A stretch of DNA of 11,725 nucleotides from Enterobacteriaceae endosymbiont of Donacia bicoloricornis (GCF_012567955.1 NZ_CP046186.1:403919-415643), one strand, 5' to 3'. Numbered from the stretch's first letter, positions 1 to 8,115 are shown. The notes: a model not told the origin generated them from the sequence alone. Numbers and translations are program-made.

Positions 1-38
1 ATATTATTGATATTTTTTATTTTTAAAAGGTTTTATAT

Positions 39-2321
39 ATGAAACAAGGTTTATTCGTTATTAAAAGAAATGGATATAAAGAATTAATAAATATAAATAA
101 AATAAATTTACTATTATCTCGGTCAGCGCAAAATTTACAAAAAATATCTTTATCACAAATAAAAAAACAATTATATTTCCAATTATATAATGGGATTAAC
201 ACAATAAATATTCATAATATTATAATTAAAATTACTGCAGATTTGATTTCAGAAAAAAATCCTGATTATCAATATATGGCAGCTAGGTTAGCTATTTCAT
301 ATTTAAGAAAAGAGGCATATGGAAAATTTATTCCTCCAAAATTATATATTCATATAAAAAAAATGGTTTTTTTGAAAAAATATGATAAATTTCTTTTAGA
401 AGAATATACTAAAAAAGATTTTGATTTAATGGAAAATTTTATTGATCATAATCGTGATATGAATTTTTCATACGCTGCAGTAAAACAATTAGAGGGAAAA
501 TATTTAGTTAAAAATAGAATTACGGGTAAAATTTATGAAAGTGCACAATTTTTATATATATTAATTTCAGCTTGTTTATTTGCTAAATATCCATCTAATA
601 AAAGAATAAATTATATAAAATCTTTTTATGATGCTATTTCCATGTTTAAAATTTCTTTACCTACTCCAATTATGTCCGGTGTACGTACATGTACAAAACA
701 ATTTAGTTCATGTATTTTAATTGAATGTGGAGATAATATTGATTCAATTAATGCTACTACTAGCAGTATAGTAAAATATGTTTCTCAAAAAGCAGGTATT
801 GGTATTAATGCAGGAAGAATTCGTGCTGTAGGTAGTGCCATTAGAAATGGAGAAGCTTTACATACTGGATGTATCCCATTTTATAAACATTTTCAAACAG
901 CAATTAAATCTTGTTCTCAAGGAGGAGTACGTGGAGGTGCTGGAACATTATTTTATCCTTTATGGCATTTAGAAATTACTAATTTATTAGTTTTAAAAAA
1001 TAATAGAGGAATTGAAACTAATAGAGTAAGACATCTTGATTATGGAGTCCAAATTAATAAATTATTATATCAACGTTTAATTAATGGAGAAAAAATTACT
1101 TTATTTAGTCCTTCAGATGTGCCTGATTTATATGAATATTTTTTTTCAAATCAAAAAAAATTTAATAATCTTTATAAAAAATATGAAAAAGATATTAAAA
1201 TTAGAAAGAAAAAAATTAATGCTATAAATTTATTTTCATTAATGATGCAAGAACGAACTTCAACAGGAAGAATATATATTCAAAATGTTGATCACTGTAA
1301 TACACATTCTTCATTTAATCCTAATATAGCTCCCATAAGACAATCCAATCTTTGCTTAGAAATTACTCTTCCAACAAAAATTTTACATAAAATTGATGAT
1401 CCTAATGGTGAAATAGGATTATGTACTTTAGCTGCTATAAATTTAGGAAAAATTAAAAATTTAAAAGAAATAAAAAATTTATCAGACTTAATAGTAAGAG
1501 CCTTAAATTGTTTATTAGATTATCAAAAATATTTAATACCTGCTGCACAAAATTCTGCTTTAGGTCGTAGACCATTAGGTATAGGAGTAATTAATTTTGC
1601 ATATTATTTAGCAAAAAATAATGTACGTTATTCCGATAATAGTGCAAATAATCTAACACATAGAACCTTTGAAGCTCTACAATTTTTTTTATTAAAAGCA
1701 TCTAATAATTTAGCTAAAACTAATGGAGCTTGTCCTTTATTTAAAGATACAAATTATTCAAAAGGTATATTACCTATCGATACTTATAAAAAATTTATCG
1801 ATAATATTCATACAGAAAAATTACATTATAATTGGGAAAAATTAAGAAAAAATATAAAAAAATATGGATTACGTAATTCTACTTTATCAGCTTTAATGCC
1901 ATCTGAAACTTCTTCTCAAATATCAAATGCTACTAATGGAATTGAGCCTCCTAGAGGATTTATTAGTATAAAAACATCTAAAAATGGAGTTTTAAAACAA
2001 GTAGTACCTGAATTTTTAAAATTAAAAAAAAAATATGAATTATTATGGAATATACCTAATAATAATGGATATTTGAATTTGATAGGAATAATGCAAAAAT
2101 TTATTGATCAATCTATTTCTGCAAATATAAATTATGATCCTAGTCGTTTTAAGAAAAATAAAATACCTATGCAACAATTATTAAAAGATTTATTAATTTC
2201 ATATAAATTAGGTATTAAAACTTTATATTATCAAAACACTAGAGATGGTGCTAAAGATAATCAAAATGAAAATATATCACAAATTGATAATGGATGTTTC
2301 AATGGATCTTGTATAATTTAA
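39..2321 (+). CDS. nrdA: Ribonucleoside-diphosphate reductase class Ia, alpha (R1) subunit
   Basis: Large subunit of aerobic ribonucleotide reductase, which reduces NDPs to dNDPs together with NrdB in the cytosol. The 760 residues align with E. coli NrdA (761) almost without gaps. An N-terminal ATP-cone (about 5-95) keeps K9, R10, E15, N18, K21, T55, H59 and K91, so allosteric activity control appears retained. The catalytic barrel keeps the redox pair C225/C462, the radical triad N437-C439-E441 in the NLCLE motif, and the radical-transfer pair Y730/Y731 in LYYQNTRDGA. The C-terminal shuttle cysteines are C753 and C758 (CFNGSC), shifted by a one-residue deletion. The start is the ATG matching the E. 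coli N-terminus, with AAAAGG at 25-30 as ribosome binding site. nrdB follows after 31 bp, as in E. coli. An extra cysteine (C218) replaces what I recall as proline in E. coli (GVRTPT to GVRTCT). The promoter lies outside the window. Confidence 0.98.
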   Translation: MKQGLFVIKRNGYKELININKINLLLSRSAQNLQKISLSQIKKQLYFQLYNGINTINIHNIIIKITADLISEKNPDYQYMAARLAISYLRKEAYGKFIPPKLYIHIKKMVFLKKYDKFLLEEYTKKDFDLMENFIDHNRDMNFSYAAVKQLEGKYLVKNRITGKIYESAQFLYILISACLFAKYPSNKRINYIKSFYDAISMFKISLPTPIMSGVRTCTKQFSSCILIECGDNIDSINATTSSIVKYVSQKAGIGINAGRIRAVGSAIRNGEALHTGCIPFYKHFQTAIKSCSQGGVRGGAGTLFYPLWHLEITNLLVLKNNRGIETNRVRHLDYGVQINKLLYQRLINGEKITLFSPSDVPDLYEYFFSNQKKFNNLYKKYEKDIKIRKKKINAINLFSLMMQERTSTGRIYIQNVDHCNTHSSFNPNIAPIRQSNLCLEITLPTKILHKIDDPNGEIGLCTLAAINLGKIKNLKEIKNLSDLIVRALNCLLDYQKYLIPAAQNSALGRRPLGIGVINFAYYLAKNNVRYSDNSANNLTHRTFEALQFFLLKASNNLAKTNGACPLFKDTNYSKGILPIDTYKKFIDNIHTEKLHYNWEKLRKNIKKYGLRNSTLSALMPSETSSQISNATNGIEPPRGFISIKTSKNGVLKQVVPEFLKLKKKYELLWNIPNNNGYLNLIGIMQKFIDQSISANINYDPSRFKKNKIPMQQLLKDLLISYKLGIKTLYYQNTRDGAKDNQNENISQIDNGCFNGSCII

Positions 2322-2352
2322 TTTTAAATAATTTTATTATTCGGATAATTAA

Positions 2353-3483
2353 ATGAGTTATACTACTTTTTCAAAAAAAAAAAATAATCAATTAAAAGAA
2401 CCTATGTTTTTTGGTCAATCTGTAAATATTGCACGTTATGATCAACAAAAACATTATATATTTGAGAATTTAATTGAAAAACAATTAAGTTTTTTTTGGA
2501 GACCTGAAGAAATAGATATATCATATGATCAAATTCATTATCAAAATTTACCAAAAAATGAAAAGCATATATTTATTAGTAACTTAAAATATCAAACTTT
2601 ACTAGATTCAATTCAAGGAAGAAGTCCTAATATAGCATTACTTCCACTTGTCTCTATTCCAGAATTAGAAACATGGATAGAAACATGGTCTTTTTTTGAA
2701 ACAATACATTCTAGATCATATACACATATAATTAGAAATATTGTAAACGATCCTTCAATAATTTTTGATGATATTGTTACTAATAACAATATTATTCTTC
2801 GTACAAATGATATAATTAAATATTACGATGAATTAATTAAAACAACTAATTATTGGCATTTATTTGGTGAAGGTAATTTTTTAATTAATAAAAAAAAAGT
2901 TAATATTAATTTATATGATTTAAAAAAAAAATTATATTTATGTTTAATGAGTGTTAATATTTTGGAAGCTATTAGATTTTATGTAAGTTTTGCATGTTCA
3001 TTTGCTTTTGCAGAAAGAGAATTAATGGAAGGTAATGCTAAAATTATTAGATTTATAGCTAGAGATGAATATTTACATTTAATAGGTACTCAATATATCA
3101 TAAATATGATGCAAAAAGGAGAAGAAGATAAAGATATGGCAAAAATTGCAATTGAATGCCAAAAACAATGTTATCAATTATTTCTTGATGCATCTATACA
3201 AGAACAAAAATGGGCAGAATATCTTTTTTGTAATGGATCAATGATTGGATTAAATAAAAATATTTTATGTAAATACATTAAATATATTACTAATATCAGA
3301 ATGGAAAAAGTTGGATTAAAAAGTCCATTTCTTATAAAAGAAAATCCTATTCCATGGATTAATTCCTGGTTAATATCAGATAATGTTCAAATGGCACCTC
3401 AAGAAGTAGAAGTAAGTTCCTATTTAGTTGGACAAATTGATTCTACAGTAGATATTAAAAAATTTAAAAATTTTAAACTATAA
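2353..3483 (+). CDS. nrdB: Ribonucleoside-diphosphate reductase class Ia, beta (R2) subunit
   Basis: Diferric-tyrosyl radical subunit that generates and passes the radical to NrdA C439. It has 376 residues, the same as E. coli NrdB. Counting Met1, the metal ligands D85, E116 and H119 ([10 protein letters not shown]) are seen, and a second ligand group is visible as FAERELMEG and ARDEYLH. The radical tyrosine is Y123. The late radical-transfer tyrosine in [11 protein letters not shown] is kept at Y357. Odd points: the residue before E116 is Phe where E. coli has Ser, and the C-terminal tail that docks on NrdA has become basic (KKFKNFKL instead of the acidic E. coli TDDLSNFQL). A 12-A run at 2373-2384 encodes residues 8-11 near the start. 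The ribosome binding site is weak (CGGAT near 2342). The E. coli neighbour yfaE, a 2Fe-2S ferredoxin used for cofactor upkeep, is absent; a terminator follows instead. Confidence 0.98.
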   Translation: MSYTTFSKKKNNQLKEPMFFGQSVNIARYDQQKHYIFENLIEKQLSFFWRPEEIDISYDQIHYQNLPKNEKHIFISNLKYQTLLDSIQGRSPNIALLPLVSIPELETWIETWSFFETIHSRSYTHIIRNIVNDPSIIFDDIVTNNNIILRTNDIIKYYDELIKTTNYWHLFGEGNFLINKKKVNINLYDLKKKLYLCLMSVNILEAIRFYVSFACSFAFAERELMEGNAKIIRFIARDEYLHLIGTQYIINMMQKGEEDKDMAKIAIECQKQCYQLFLDASIQEQKWAEYLFCNGSMIGLNKNILCKYIKYITNIRMEKVGLKSPFLIKENPIPWINSWLISDNVQMAPQEVEVSSYLVGQIDSTVDIKKFKNFKL

Positions 3484-3497
3484 TTTTATTATTATTT

Positions 3498-3545
3498 TAT
3501 GACTGTTATTTTCTAAATTAGATAACAGTCATATTTTAATTTTTA
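3498..3545 (+). terminator. Rho-independent terminator of nrdAB
   Basis: A perfect 12-bp inverted repeat lies 14 bases after the nrdB stop: arms 3498-3509 and 3522-3533 (TATGACTGTTAT and its reverse complement) with a 12-nt loop. It is followed by a T-rich stretch (ATTTTAATTTTT) on the plus strand. Read on the minus strand, the stem is followed by A-rich sequence, so the signal is oriented for nrdB rather than for the convergent ydgI-like gene, whose stop is at 3547. The three G/C pairs and the clean symmetry stand out in a spacer that is otherwise nearly all A and T. Confidence 0.75.
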
Positions 3546-3546
3546 A

Positions 3547-4935
3547 TTATTTAATTAAAATATACAAAGAATATAAAGATATTAATAATAAAATAAAACA
3601 AAAAAATTTTTCTATTCTATTCAAAAATAGGATTTTTGGATTATTAATCTTAGTTAATATTAAAAATATTAACCCAGGTATATATAATACTAATGATAAT
3701 AATAAATTTGAAAATCCTGCTGCATATAATAACCAAGTAGAATAAAAACAAGAACCTAATCCTATAAAAAAATTAAATTTATTTTTTTTTAAAGATATTT
3801 TTAATAAATAAGCACCCACTAAAAAATAAGGTACTAATATCATTTCAGAAGCAATAGTTAGTAATTTATTATAATCTATTTTAGATATCCAAATTAATAT
3901 TAAACATAATTGCATACTTATATTCGTAAACCATAAAGCATATAATGGTGTATTATTACAATTTTGTTTAGATAAAATATTAGGAAATATTTTATTTTTA
4001 GCAGCAATCCAAGGAACTTCTGCAGCCATAATAGTCCAACTTAAATAAGATCCACATACTGATATAATCAGTCCTATTGCAGTAAATAAATTACCAAATT
4101 TACCAATTAAAACAGTCATTATTCCTGCCATTGAAGGATTTTTCATACTTGCTAAATCTATTCTATTTATAATTCCGAAAGATAGTACAGTTACTAATAA
4201 ATATATAAATAATGCAATAATTACTGCTAATAAAGTAGCTTTACCTACATCATTTTTATTTTTTGCTCTAGATGACAAAATGACAGCACCTTCTACTCCA
4301 ATAAATACCCATAAAGTAATTAACATTGTATCTTTAATTTGGTTTAAAAGAGAATGATTTAAATAACATCCCATTAAATCTATTTTAAATTTTTTAAAAT
4401 TAAAAATAATAAAAGATAAAAATATAAAAATAACTAAAGGTATTAATTTACATAATGTAGTAATAGTATTAATTATAGATGCTGTTTGTGTACCATTAAG
4501 TAATAAAAAATGGATTAACCATAATAAAATAGATGCTCCTAATATAGATTGCCATGTATTACCATTATTAAAAATAATATGCTTTGGAGTATCAATAAAA
4601 AAACTAATAGCAGAAAATACGATAACTAAATAAGAAATATTTGCAATAATAGCACATAACCAATATCCCCATGCAGAATAAAAACCAACTAAATTTCCAA
4701 ATCCATCTTTTGCATATGAAAAAATTCCTCCTTGAAGATTAGGTTTTAATTTATTTAATAATAATAGTGTTGTTGCTAGAAAAATAATTCCAATCCCAGT
4801 AATAATCCATCCTATTATCAGAGCTAAAGGACCAGCAACCATAGCCATATTTTGTGGTAGACTAAATATTCCTGCTCCTAACATAGAACTAAGAACCAAT
4901 GATGTAAGTGATATTAAATTTAATTTTTTACTCAA
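3547..4935 (-). CDS. ydgI: APC-family basic amino acid exchanger, YdgI/ArcD-like
   Basis: Inner-membrane amino-acid antiporter of the APC superfamily, basic amino acid/polyamine antiporter group. The 462 residues match E. coli YdgI along the whole length as I recall it, including the TM1 unwound-helix motif GAGIF (20-24) and the TM6 motif WVFIGVEGA (209-217). The exact substrate is not shown by sequence; arginine/ornithine or lysine exchange is the family-level expectation. About 12 hydrophobic helices span the protein. The start is TTG at 4935-4933: the N-terminus (SKKLNLISLTSLVLSSMLGAG) aligns with the E. coli start, a good AAAAAAGGA ribosome binding site sits 6 bases upstream, and an in-frame TAA lies a little further upstream with no ATG between. 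It faces nrdB tail to tail and lies 121 bp downstream of ybgI on the same strand. It is the only transporter in the window and could mediate nutrient exchange with the host (inference). Confidence 0.9.
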   Translation of the reverse strand: MSKKLNLISLTSLVLSSMLGAGIFSLPQNMAMVAGPLALIIGWIITGIGIIFLATTLLLLNKLKPNLQGGIFSYAKDGFGNLVGFYSAWGYWLCAIIANISYLVIVFSAISFFIDTPKHIIFNNGNTWQSILGASILLWLIHFLLLNGTQTASIINTITTLCKLIPLVIFIFLSFIIFNFKKFKIDLMGCYLNHSLLNQIKDTMLITLWVFIGVEGAVILSSRAKNKNDVGKATLLAVIIALFIYLLVTVLSFGIINRIDLASMKNPSMAGIMTVLIGKFGNLFTAIGLIISVCGSYLSWTIMAAEVPWIAAKNKIFPNILSKQNCNNTPLYALWFTNISMQLCLILIWISKIDYNKLLTIASEMILVPYFLVGAYLLKISLKKNKFNFFIGLGSCFYSTWLLYAAGFSNLLLSLVLYIPGLIFLILTKINNPKILFLNRIEKFFCFILLLISLYSLYILIK

Positions 4936-5056
4936 AATAATTCCTTTTTTAGAAAATTATTAATTTTAATTATTTAATTTTTAACTTTACATTAAAATTA
5001 AAAATTTAATTAATATAAAAAATATTTTATATATAAATTTTAAAAAATATTGTTTT
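4936..5056 (-). other. A+T-only type spacer between ybgI and the ydgI-like gene
   Basis: These 121 bp between two co-directional genes hold the ydgI-like ribosome binding site (AAGGA on the minus strand, about 4941-4946). I see no tRNA, no GC-containing hairpin and no convincing -35/-10 pair, although several TATA-like hexamers exist by base composition alone. Its length makes it possible that the exchanger has its own promoter here, but the sequence does not prove it. Confidence 0.4.
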
Positions 5057-5806
5057 TTATACTGGATTATTTATATTTATAAAATTAACATTTAATTTAA
5101 ATTTTTTTTTTAACCAATTACCTAACATAATAACTCCTCCTTTTTCAGTTGCATGATGTCCAGCACTAATAAAATGAATTTTATTTTCATTAGCAAAATG
5201 AAAATTCATTTCTGATACCTCTCCTGTAAGAAAAACATCTATATCATAGTTTATAATTTTTTCTAAAAATTTTTGTCCTGCTCCACTACACCAAGCAATT
5301 TTATAAATTTTTTTTGGAGCATTTTCTCCAAAATGTAATGGTATCCTTTTTAATTTCTTTTTTAGAATAGAAAGAAATTTTTTTATACTAATTTTATTTT
5401 TTAAATATCCATAAAAAACAAAAGGATTAATTTTACCTTTAATATTAATATTTAAAATATTAGCTAAATAAATATTATTTCCTATTTCTTGATTAAGATC
5501 TAAAGGTAAATGCCAACTATATAAATTAATATTATTTATTAATATTGTAGATATTTTTTTTTTTTTAGCCCCCTTAATTACTGAAGATTCGTTTTTCCAA
5601 AAATATCCATGATGAACTATAATAGCATCTGCTTTTAATTTTACAGCAAAATCTAATAATTTTTGACATGCGCTAACTCCTGTTATAATATTTTTTATAT
5701 ATTTTTTACCTTCTATTTGTAATCCGTTAGGTATATAATCTTGTATACTAATATTAGTATTTAATTTATTATTAATAATAATTTCTAATTCTTTATTTTT
5801 TATCAT
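5057..5806 (-). CDS. ybgI: Nif3/DUF34-family dinuclear metal protein YbgI
   Basis: Conserved cytosolic protein that forms a toroidal hexamer with a two-metal site in E. coli. The family is often labelled GTP cyclohydrolase 1 type 2, but the physiological reaction is unsettled. At 249 residues it matches E. coli YbgI (247) from start to end. The metal ligands fall at the E. coli positions plus two: H65 and H66 in VHHGYFWK, D103 in HLPLD, H217 and E221 in GHHATEKGG. Other hallmarks are the N-terminal YIPNGLQIEG and the LTGEVSE motif. The start is ATG at 5806-5804, followed by IKNKELE as in E. coli (KNTELE); no clear ribosome binding site precedes it. A 13-A coding homopolymer (plus-strand T run 5554-5566, codons 81-85) sits in the middle of the gene without breaking the frame. 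It is divergent from ffh. Retention in a reduced genome points to a needed function, not identified here. Confidence 0.95.
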   Translation of the reverse strand: MIKNKELEIIINNKLNTNISIQDYIPNGLQIEGKKYIKNIITGVSACQKLLDFAVKLKADAIIVHHGYFWKNESSVIKGAKKKKISTILINNINLYSWHLPLDLNQEIGNNIYLANILNINIKGKINPFVFYGYLKNKISIKKFLSILKKKLKRIPLHFGENAPKKIYKIAWCSGAGQKFLEKIINYDIDVFLTGEVSEMNFHFANENKIHFISAGHHATEKGGVIMLGNWLKKKFKLNVNFININNPV

Positions 5807-5915
5807 TTTATTTATAAAATAAATTTATATTTTAACCTTAGAAAATTAATAGTTAATTTTAAAAAAAAAAACAATATTTTTTTATAAAAAAATAAAATTT
5901 ATGTGAGGAAAGTAA
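5807..5915. promoter_or_regulatory. Divergent spacer between ybgI and ffh
   Basis: This 109 bp spacer separates two genes read in opposite directions, so it should contain promoters for both the ybgI side and the ffh-rplS cluster (inference from layout). On the plus strand a TATAAA hexamer at 5883-5888 is a possible -10, but no good -35 is visible. It also holds an A11 run at 5861-5871 and the clear ffh ribosome binding site GAGGA at 5905-5909. Base composition makes any single hexamer weak evidence. Confidence 0.4.
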
Positions 5916-7289
5916 ATGTTTGAAAGTTTAAGTAATAAATTATCTAATATATTATTAAAAATTAAAAATTATGGAAGGTTAACAGAAAAAAATATTAAGG
6001 ATACTTTAGATAAAATATATATTAATTTTTTAGAAGCTGATGTTTCATTAGAAGTAACTAAAGACTTTATTAATAAAATTAAAAAAGAAGCTATAGGTAA
6101 AAAAATTAATAATAATTTTACTCCAGGACAAGAATTTATAAAATTAATACATAAAAATTTAATAGAATTAATGGATTCTTCTAATAAAAATATTAATATA
6201 GCAACTCAACCTCCAGCTATAATATTATTTGTTGGATTACAAGGTGTAGGTAAAACAACTAGTGTCGTAAAATTAGCATATTTTTTAAAAAAAAAATATA
6301 AAAAAAAAGTTTTAGTAGCATCAACAGATATATATAGACCAGCAGCTATACAACAATTAAAAATTTTAGCACAAAGTGTTAAAATTAATTTTTTTGATAC
6401 AAATTTAAATATTTCACCAATAAAAATATCTGAAAAAGTACTAAATTATGCTAAAACTAACTTTTATGATCTATTAATTATAGATACAGCAGGAAGATTA
6501 CATATTGATAATAAAATGATGCAAGAAATAAAAAATATTTCTAATTTATTACATCCTATAGAAATTTTATTTGTTATTGATGCAATGACAGGACAAAATT
6601 CAATTAATATTGCTAAAAAATTTGATCAAGTATTACCAATAACAGGAATTTTTTTAACTAAAGCAGATAGTGATACTAGAGGAGGTGCTTGTTTATCTAC
6701 AAAATATATTATAAAAAAACCTATTAAATTTATTGGTAATGGAGAAAAAATAAATAATATTATGGTATTTTCTCCTGAAATAATCGCTACTAAAATAATA
6801 GGTATGTCTTCTGAGTTAACTATTATTGAAAATATTAAAAAAAAAATTAATTTAGAAAAAAATCAGAGAATAATTAATAAATTAAAAAATAAAAAAACAT
6901 TTGATTTAAAAGATTTTTTAGAACAATTAGAACAAATAAAATTAATAGGTAACAAAAATATTTCTTTTTTTTTAAATAAAATGAAAATGAATAATATTCA
7001 ATATCCTACAAATTCTATAATGAATATTATGAATATAAAGAATTCAACTATAAATAATGTCAAAACGATAATGAAATCCATGACTAAATTAGAAAAACAA
7101 AATGTTGATATAATTAATTATTCTCGTAAGAAAAGAATATCATTAGGATCAGGAGTTTCTATTTTAGAAATAAATGCTATACTAAAACAATATAATCAAA
7201 TGAAATTAATTAATAAAAAAATGAAAAAAAATAATAATATTCATAAAATAATAAGATATGTAAAAAATTTTTTTAATTTTAAAAAATAG
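5916..7289 (+). CDS. ffh: Signal recognition particle GTPase Ffh (SRP54)
   Basis: Protein part of the bacterial SRP; with 4.5S RNA it binds hydrophobic signal sequences on nascent chains and delivers them to FtsY at the inner membrane. The 457 residues comprise an N domain helical bundle (about 1-90), a G domain with G1 GLQGVGKTT, the DIYRPAAIQQL insertion-box region, G3 DTAGR, G4 TKAD and the RGG element, and an M domain (from about 330) with the RNA-binding motif SRKKRISLGSG. The start is the ATG with a strong GAGGA ribosome binding site 6 bases upstream. The M domain is unusual: only about eight methionines remain from FDLKDFLEQ to the end, and the tail is Lys/Asn/Ile/Phe-rich, where E. 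coli has a methionine-rich finger loop and tail. rpsP follows after 8 bp, so co-transcription is likely. The 4.5S RNA gene is not in the window. Confidence 0.98.
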   Translation: MFESLSNKLSNILLKIKNYGRLTEKNIKDTLDKIYINFLEADVSLEVTKDFINKIKKEAIGKKINNNFTPGQEFIKLIHKNLIELMDSSNKNINIATQPPAIILFVGLQGVGKTTSVVKLAYFLKKKYKKKVLVASTDIYRPAAIQQLKILAQSVKINFFDTNLNISPIKISEKVLNYAKTNFYDLLIIDTAGRLHIDNKMMQEIKNISNLLHPIEILFVIDAMTGQNSINIAKKFDQVLPITGIFLTKADSDTRGGACLSTKYIIKKPIKFIGNGEKINNIMVFSPEIIATKIIGMSSELTIIENIKKKINLEKNQRIINKLKNKKTFDLKDFLEQLEQIKLIGNKNISFFLNKMKMNNIQYPTNSIMNIMNIKNSTINNVKTIMKSMTKLEKQNVDIINYSRKKRISLGSGVSILEINAILKQYNQMKLINKKMKKNNNIHKIIRYVKNFFNFKK

Positions 7290-7297
7290 GAATAAAT

Positions 7298-7537
7298 ATG
7301 ATTAAAATTAGATTATCTAGAAAAGGAATAAAAAAAAAACCTTTTTATCAAATAATTGTTACTGATAGTAGAAATCCTAGAGATGGACGTTTTATAGAAA
7401 AATTAGGTTATTTTAATCCTTTTAATCCTAAAAAAAATTGTAAAGAAAAAATAATAAAATTTAATAAAAATAGAATTGATTTTTGGTTATCTAAAGGAGC
7501 GGTTCTCTCAAAAAGAGTACATAGTTTAATAAAATAA
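7298..7537 (+). CDS. rpsP: 30S ribosomal protein bS16
   Basis: Small-subunit protein that binds 16S rRNA and helps 30S assembly. The 79 residues match E. coli S16 (82): the N-terminal IRLSRKGIKKKPFYQIIVTDSR, then RDGRFIEKLGYFNPF, and the C-terminal helix region RIDFWLSKGAVLSKRVHSLIK. The protein stops right after this helix, lacking the short Ala-rich tail of E. coli. The ribosome binding site AGGAA (7288-7292) overlaps the ffh stop codon, which fits translational coupling with ffh. It is the first gene of the conserved rpsP-rimM-trmD-rplS order. Confidence 0.98.
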   Translation: MIKIRLSRKGIKKKPFYQIIVTDSRNPRDGRFIEKLGYFNPFNPKKNCKEKIIKFNKNRIDFWLSKGAVLSKRVHSLIK

Positions 7538-7553
7538 ATTTATAAGTTTATTG

Positions 7554-8078
7554 ATGAATAATCTAAATAAAAAAATAATTTTAGGTAAATTTGGTAAAGT
7601 TTATGGTGTTAAAGGATGGATTAGATTATTTTCTTATACTGAAAATAAAAAAAGTATTTTTTTATATAAAAAATTATTTATTATTAATGATATAAATAAT
7701 GTTTTTTTTATAAATTTTAATAAATATAAAAATAAAAAAAAATATTTTATTGTTCAAATAAATAATGTTTTTAAAAATAAAGATTCTAATAAATTTGTTA
7801 ATCATCATATTTATATTTTTAAAAATGAATTAATAAAATATAAAAAAAAAAAAGAATATTATTGGAATGATATAATTGGTTGTTATATATTAAATAATAA
7901 TAAAATTTATTTAGGTAGAGTTACTAATATAGTAACAACAAAATTATATGATATACTTATTATTCAATCTAATAATTTATATATAAAAAAAAAAATATTT
8001 ATTCCTTTTATTGAACCTAATATAATTAGAGACGTAGACTTAATTAATAATATTATTAAAGTAAATTGGAGTTTATAG
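7554..8078 (+). CDS. rimM: Ribosome maturation factor RimM
   Basis: Assembly factor for the 30S head; it binds S19 and helps 16S rRNA processing. It has an N-terminal RimM barrel (KIILGKFGKVYGVKGWIRLFSYTE) and a C-terminal PRC barrel (YYWNDIIGCYI, LGRVTNIVTT, then IFIPFIEPNIIRDVDLINNIIKVNW). Length from the ATG is 174 residues, against about 182 in E. coli. Two adjacent in-frame starts exist, TTG at 7551 and ATG at 7554. I chose the ATG because neither has a clear ribosome binding site and ATG is the stronger codon; the proteins differ by one residue. The middle (about residues 45-100) is eroded to a Lys/Asn/Phe-rich stretch. Two long A runs, A12 at 7842-7853 and A11 at 7985-7995, lie in frame. 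It ends with TAG. The gap to rpsP is about 16 bp and to trmD 37 bp. Confidence 0.95.
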   Translation: MNNLNKKIILGKFGKVYGVKGWIRLFSYTENKKSIFLYKKLFIINDINNVFFINFNKYKNKKKYFIVQINNVFKNKDSNKFVNHHIYIFKNELIKYKKKKEYYWNDIIGCYILNNNKIYLGRVTNIVTTKLYDILIIQSNNLYIKKKIFIPFIEPNIIRDVDLINNIIKVNWSL

Positions 8079-8115
8079 TTTATTTTTAAAATAAAATAAC
8101 AAAAAAATAATAATT

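Noticed and set aside
4981..5056. Promoters and short A/T inverted repeats in the ybgI/ydgI spacer
   Set aside because: TATA-like hexamers and short palindromes occur everywhere at this base composition; without transcript ends no particular site can be supported.
5554..5566. Pseudogene or frameshift in ybgI at the A13 run
   Set aside because: The frame stays open and the sequence on both sides matches the YbgI family, including ligands H217 and E221 downstream.
7551..7553. TTG as the rimM start
   Set aside because: An ATG follows immediately in frame and neither start has a clear ribosome binding site, so the ATG is preferred; the difference is one residue.
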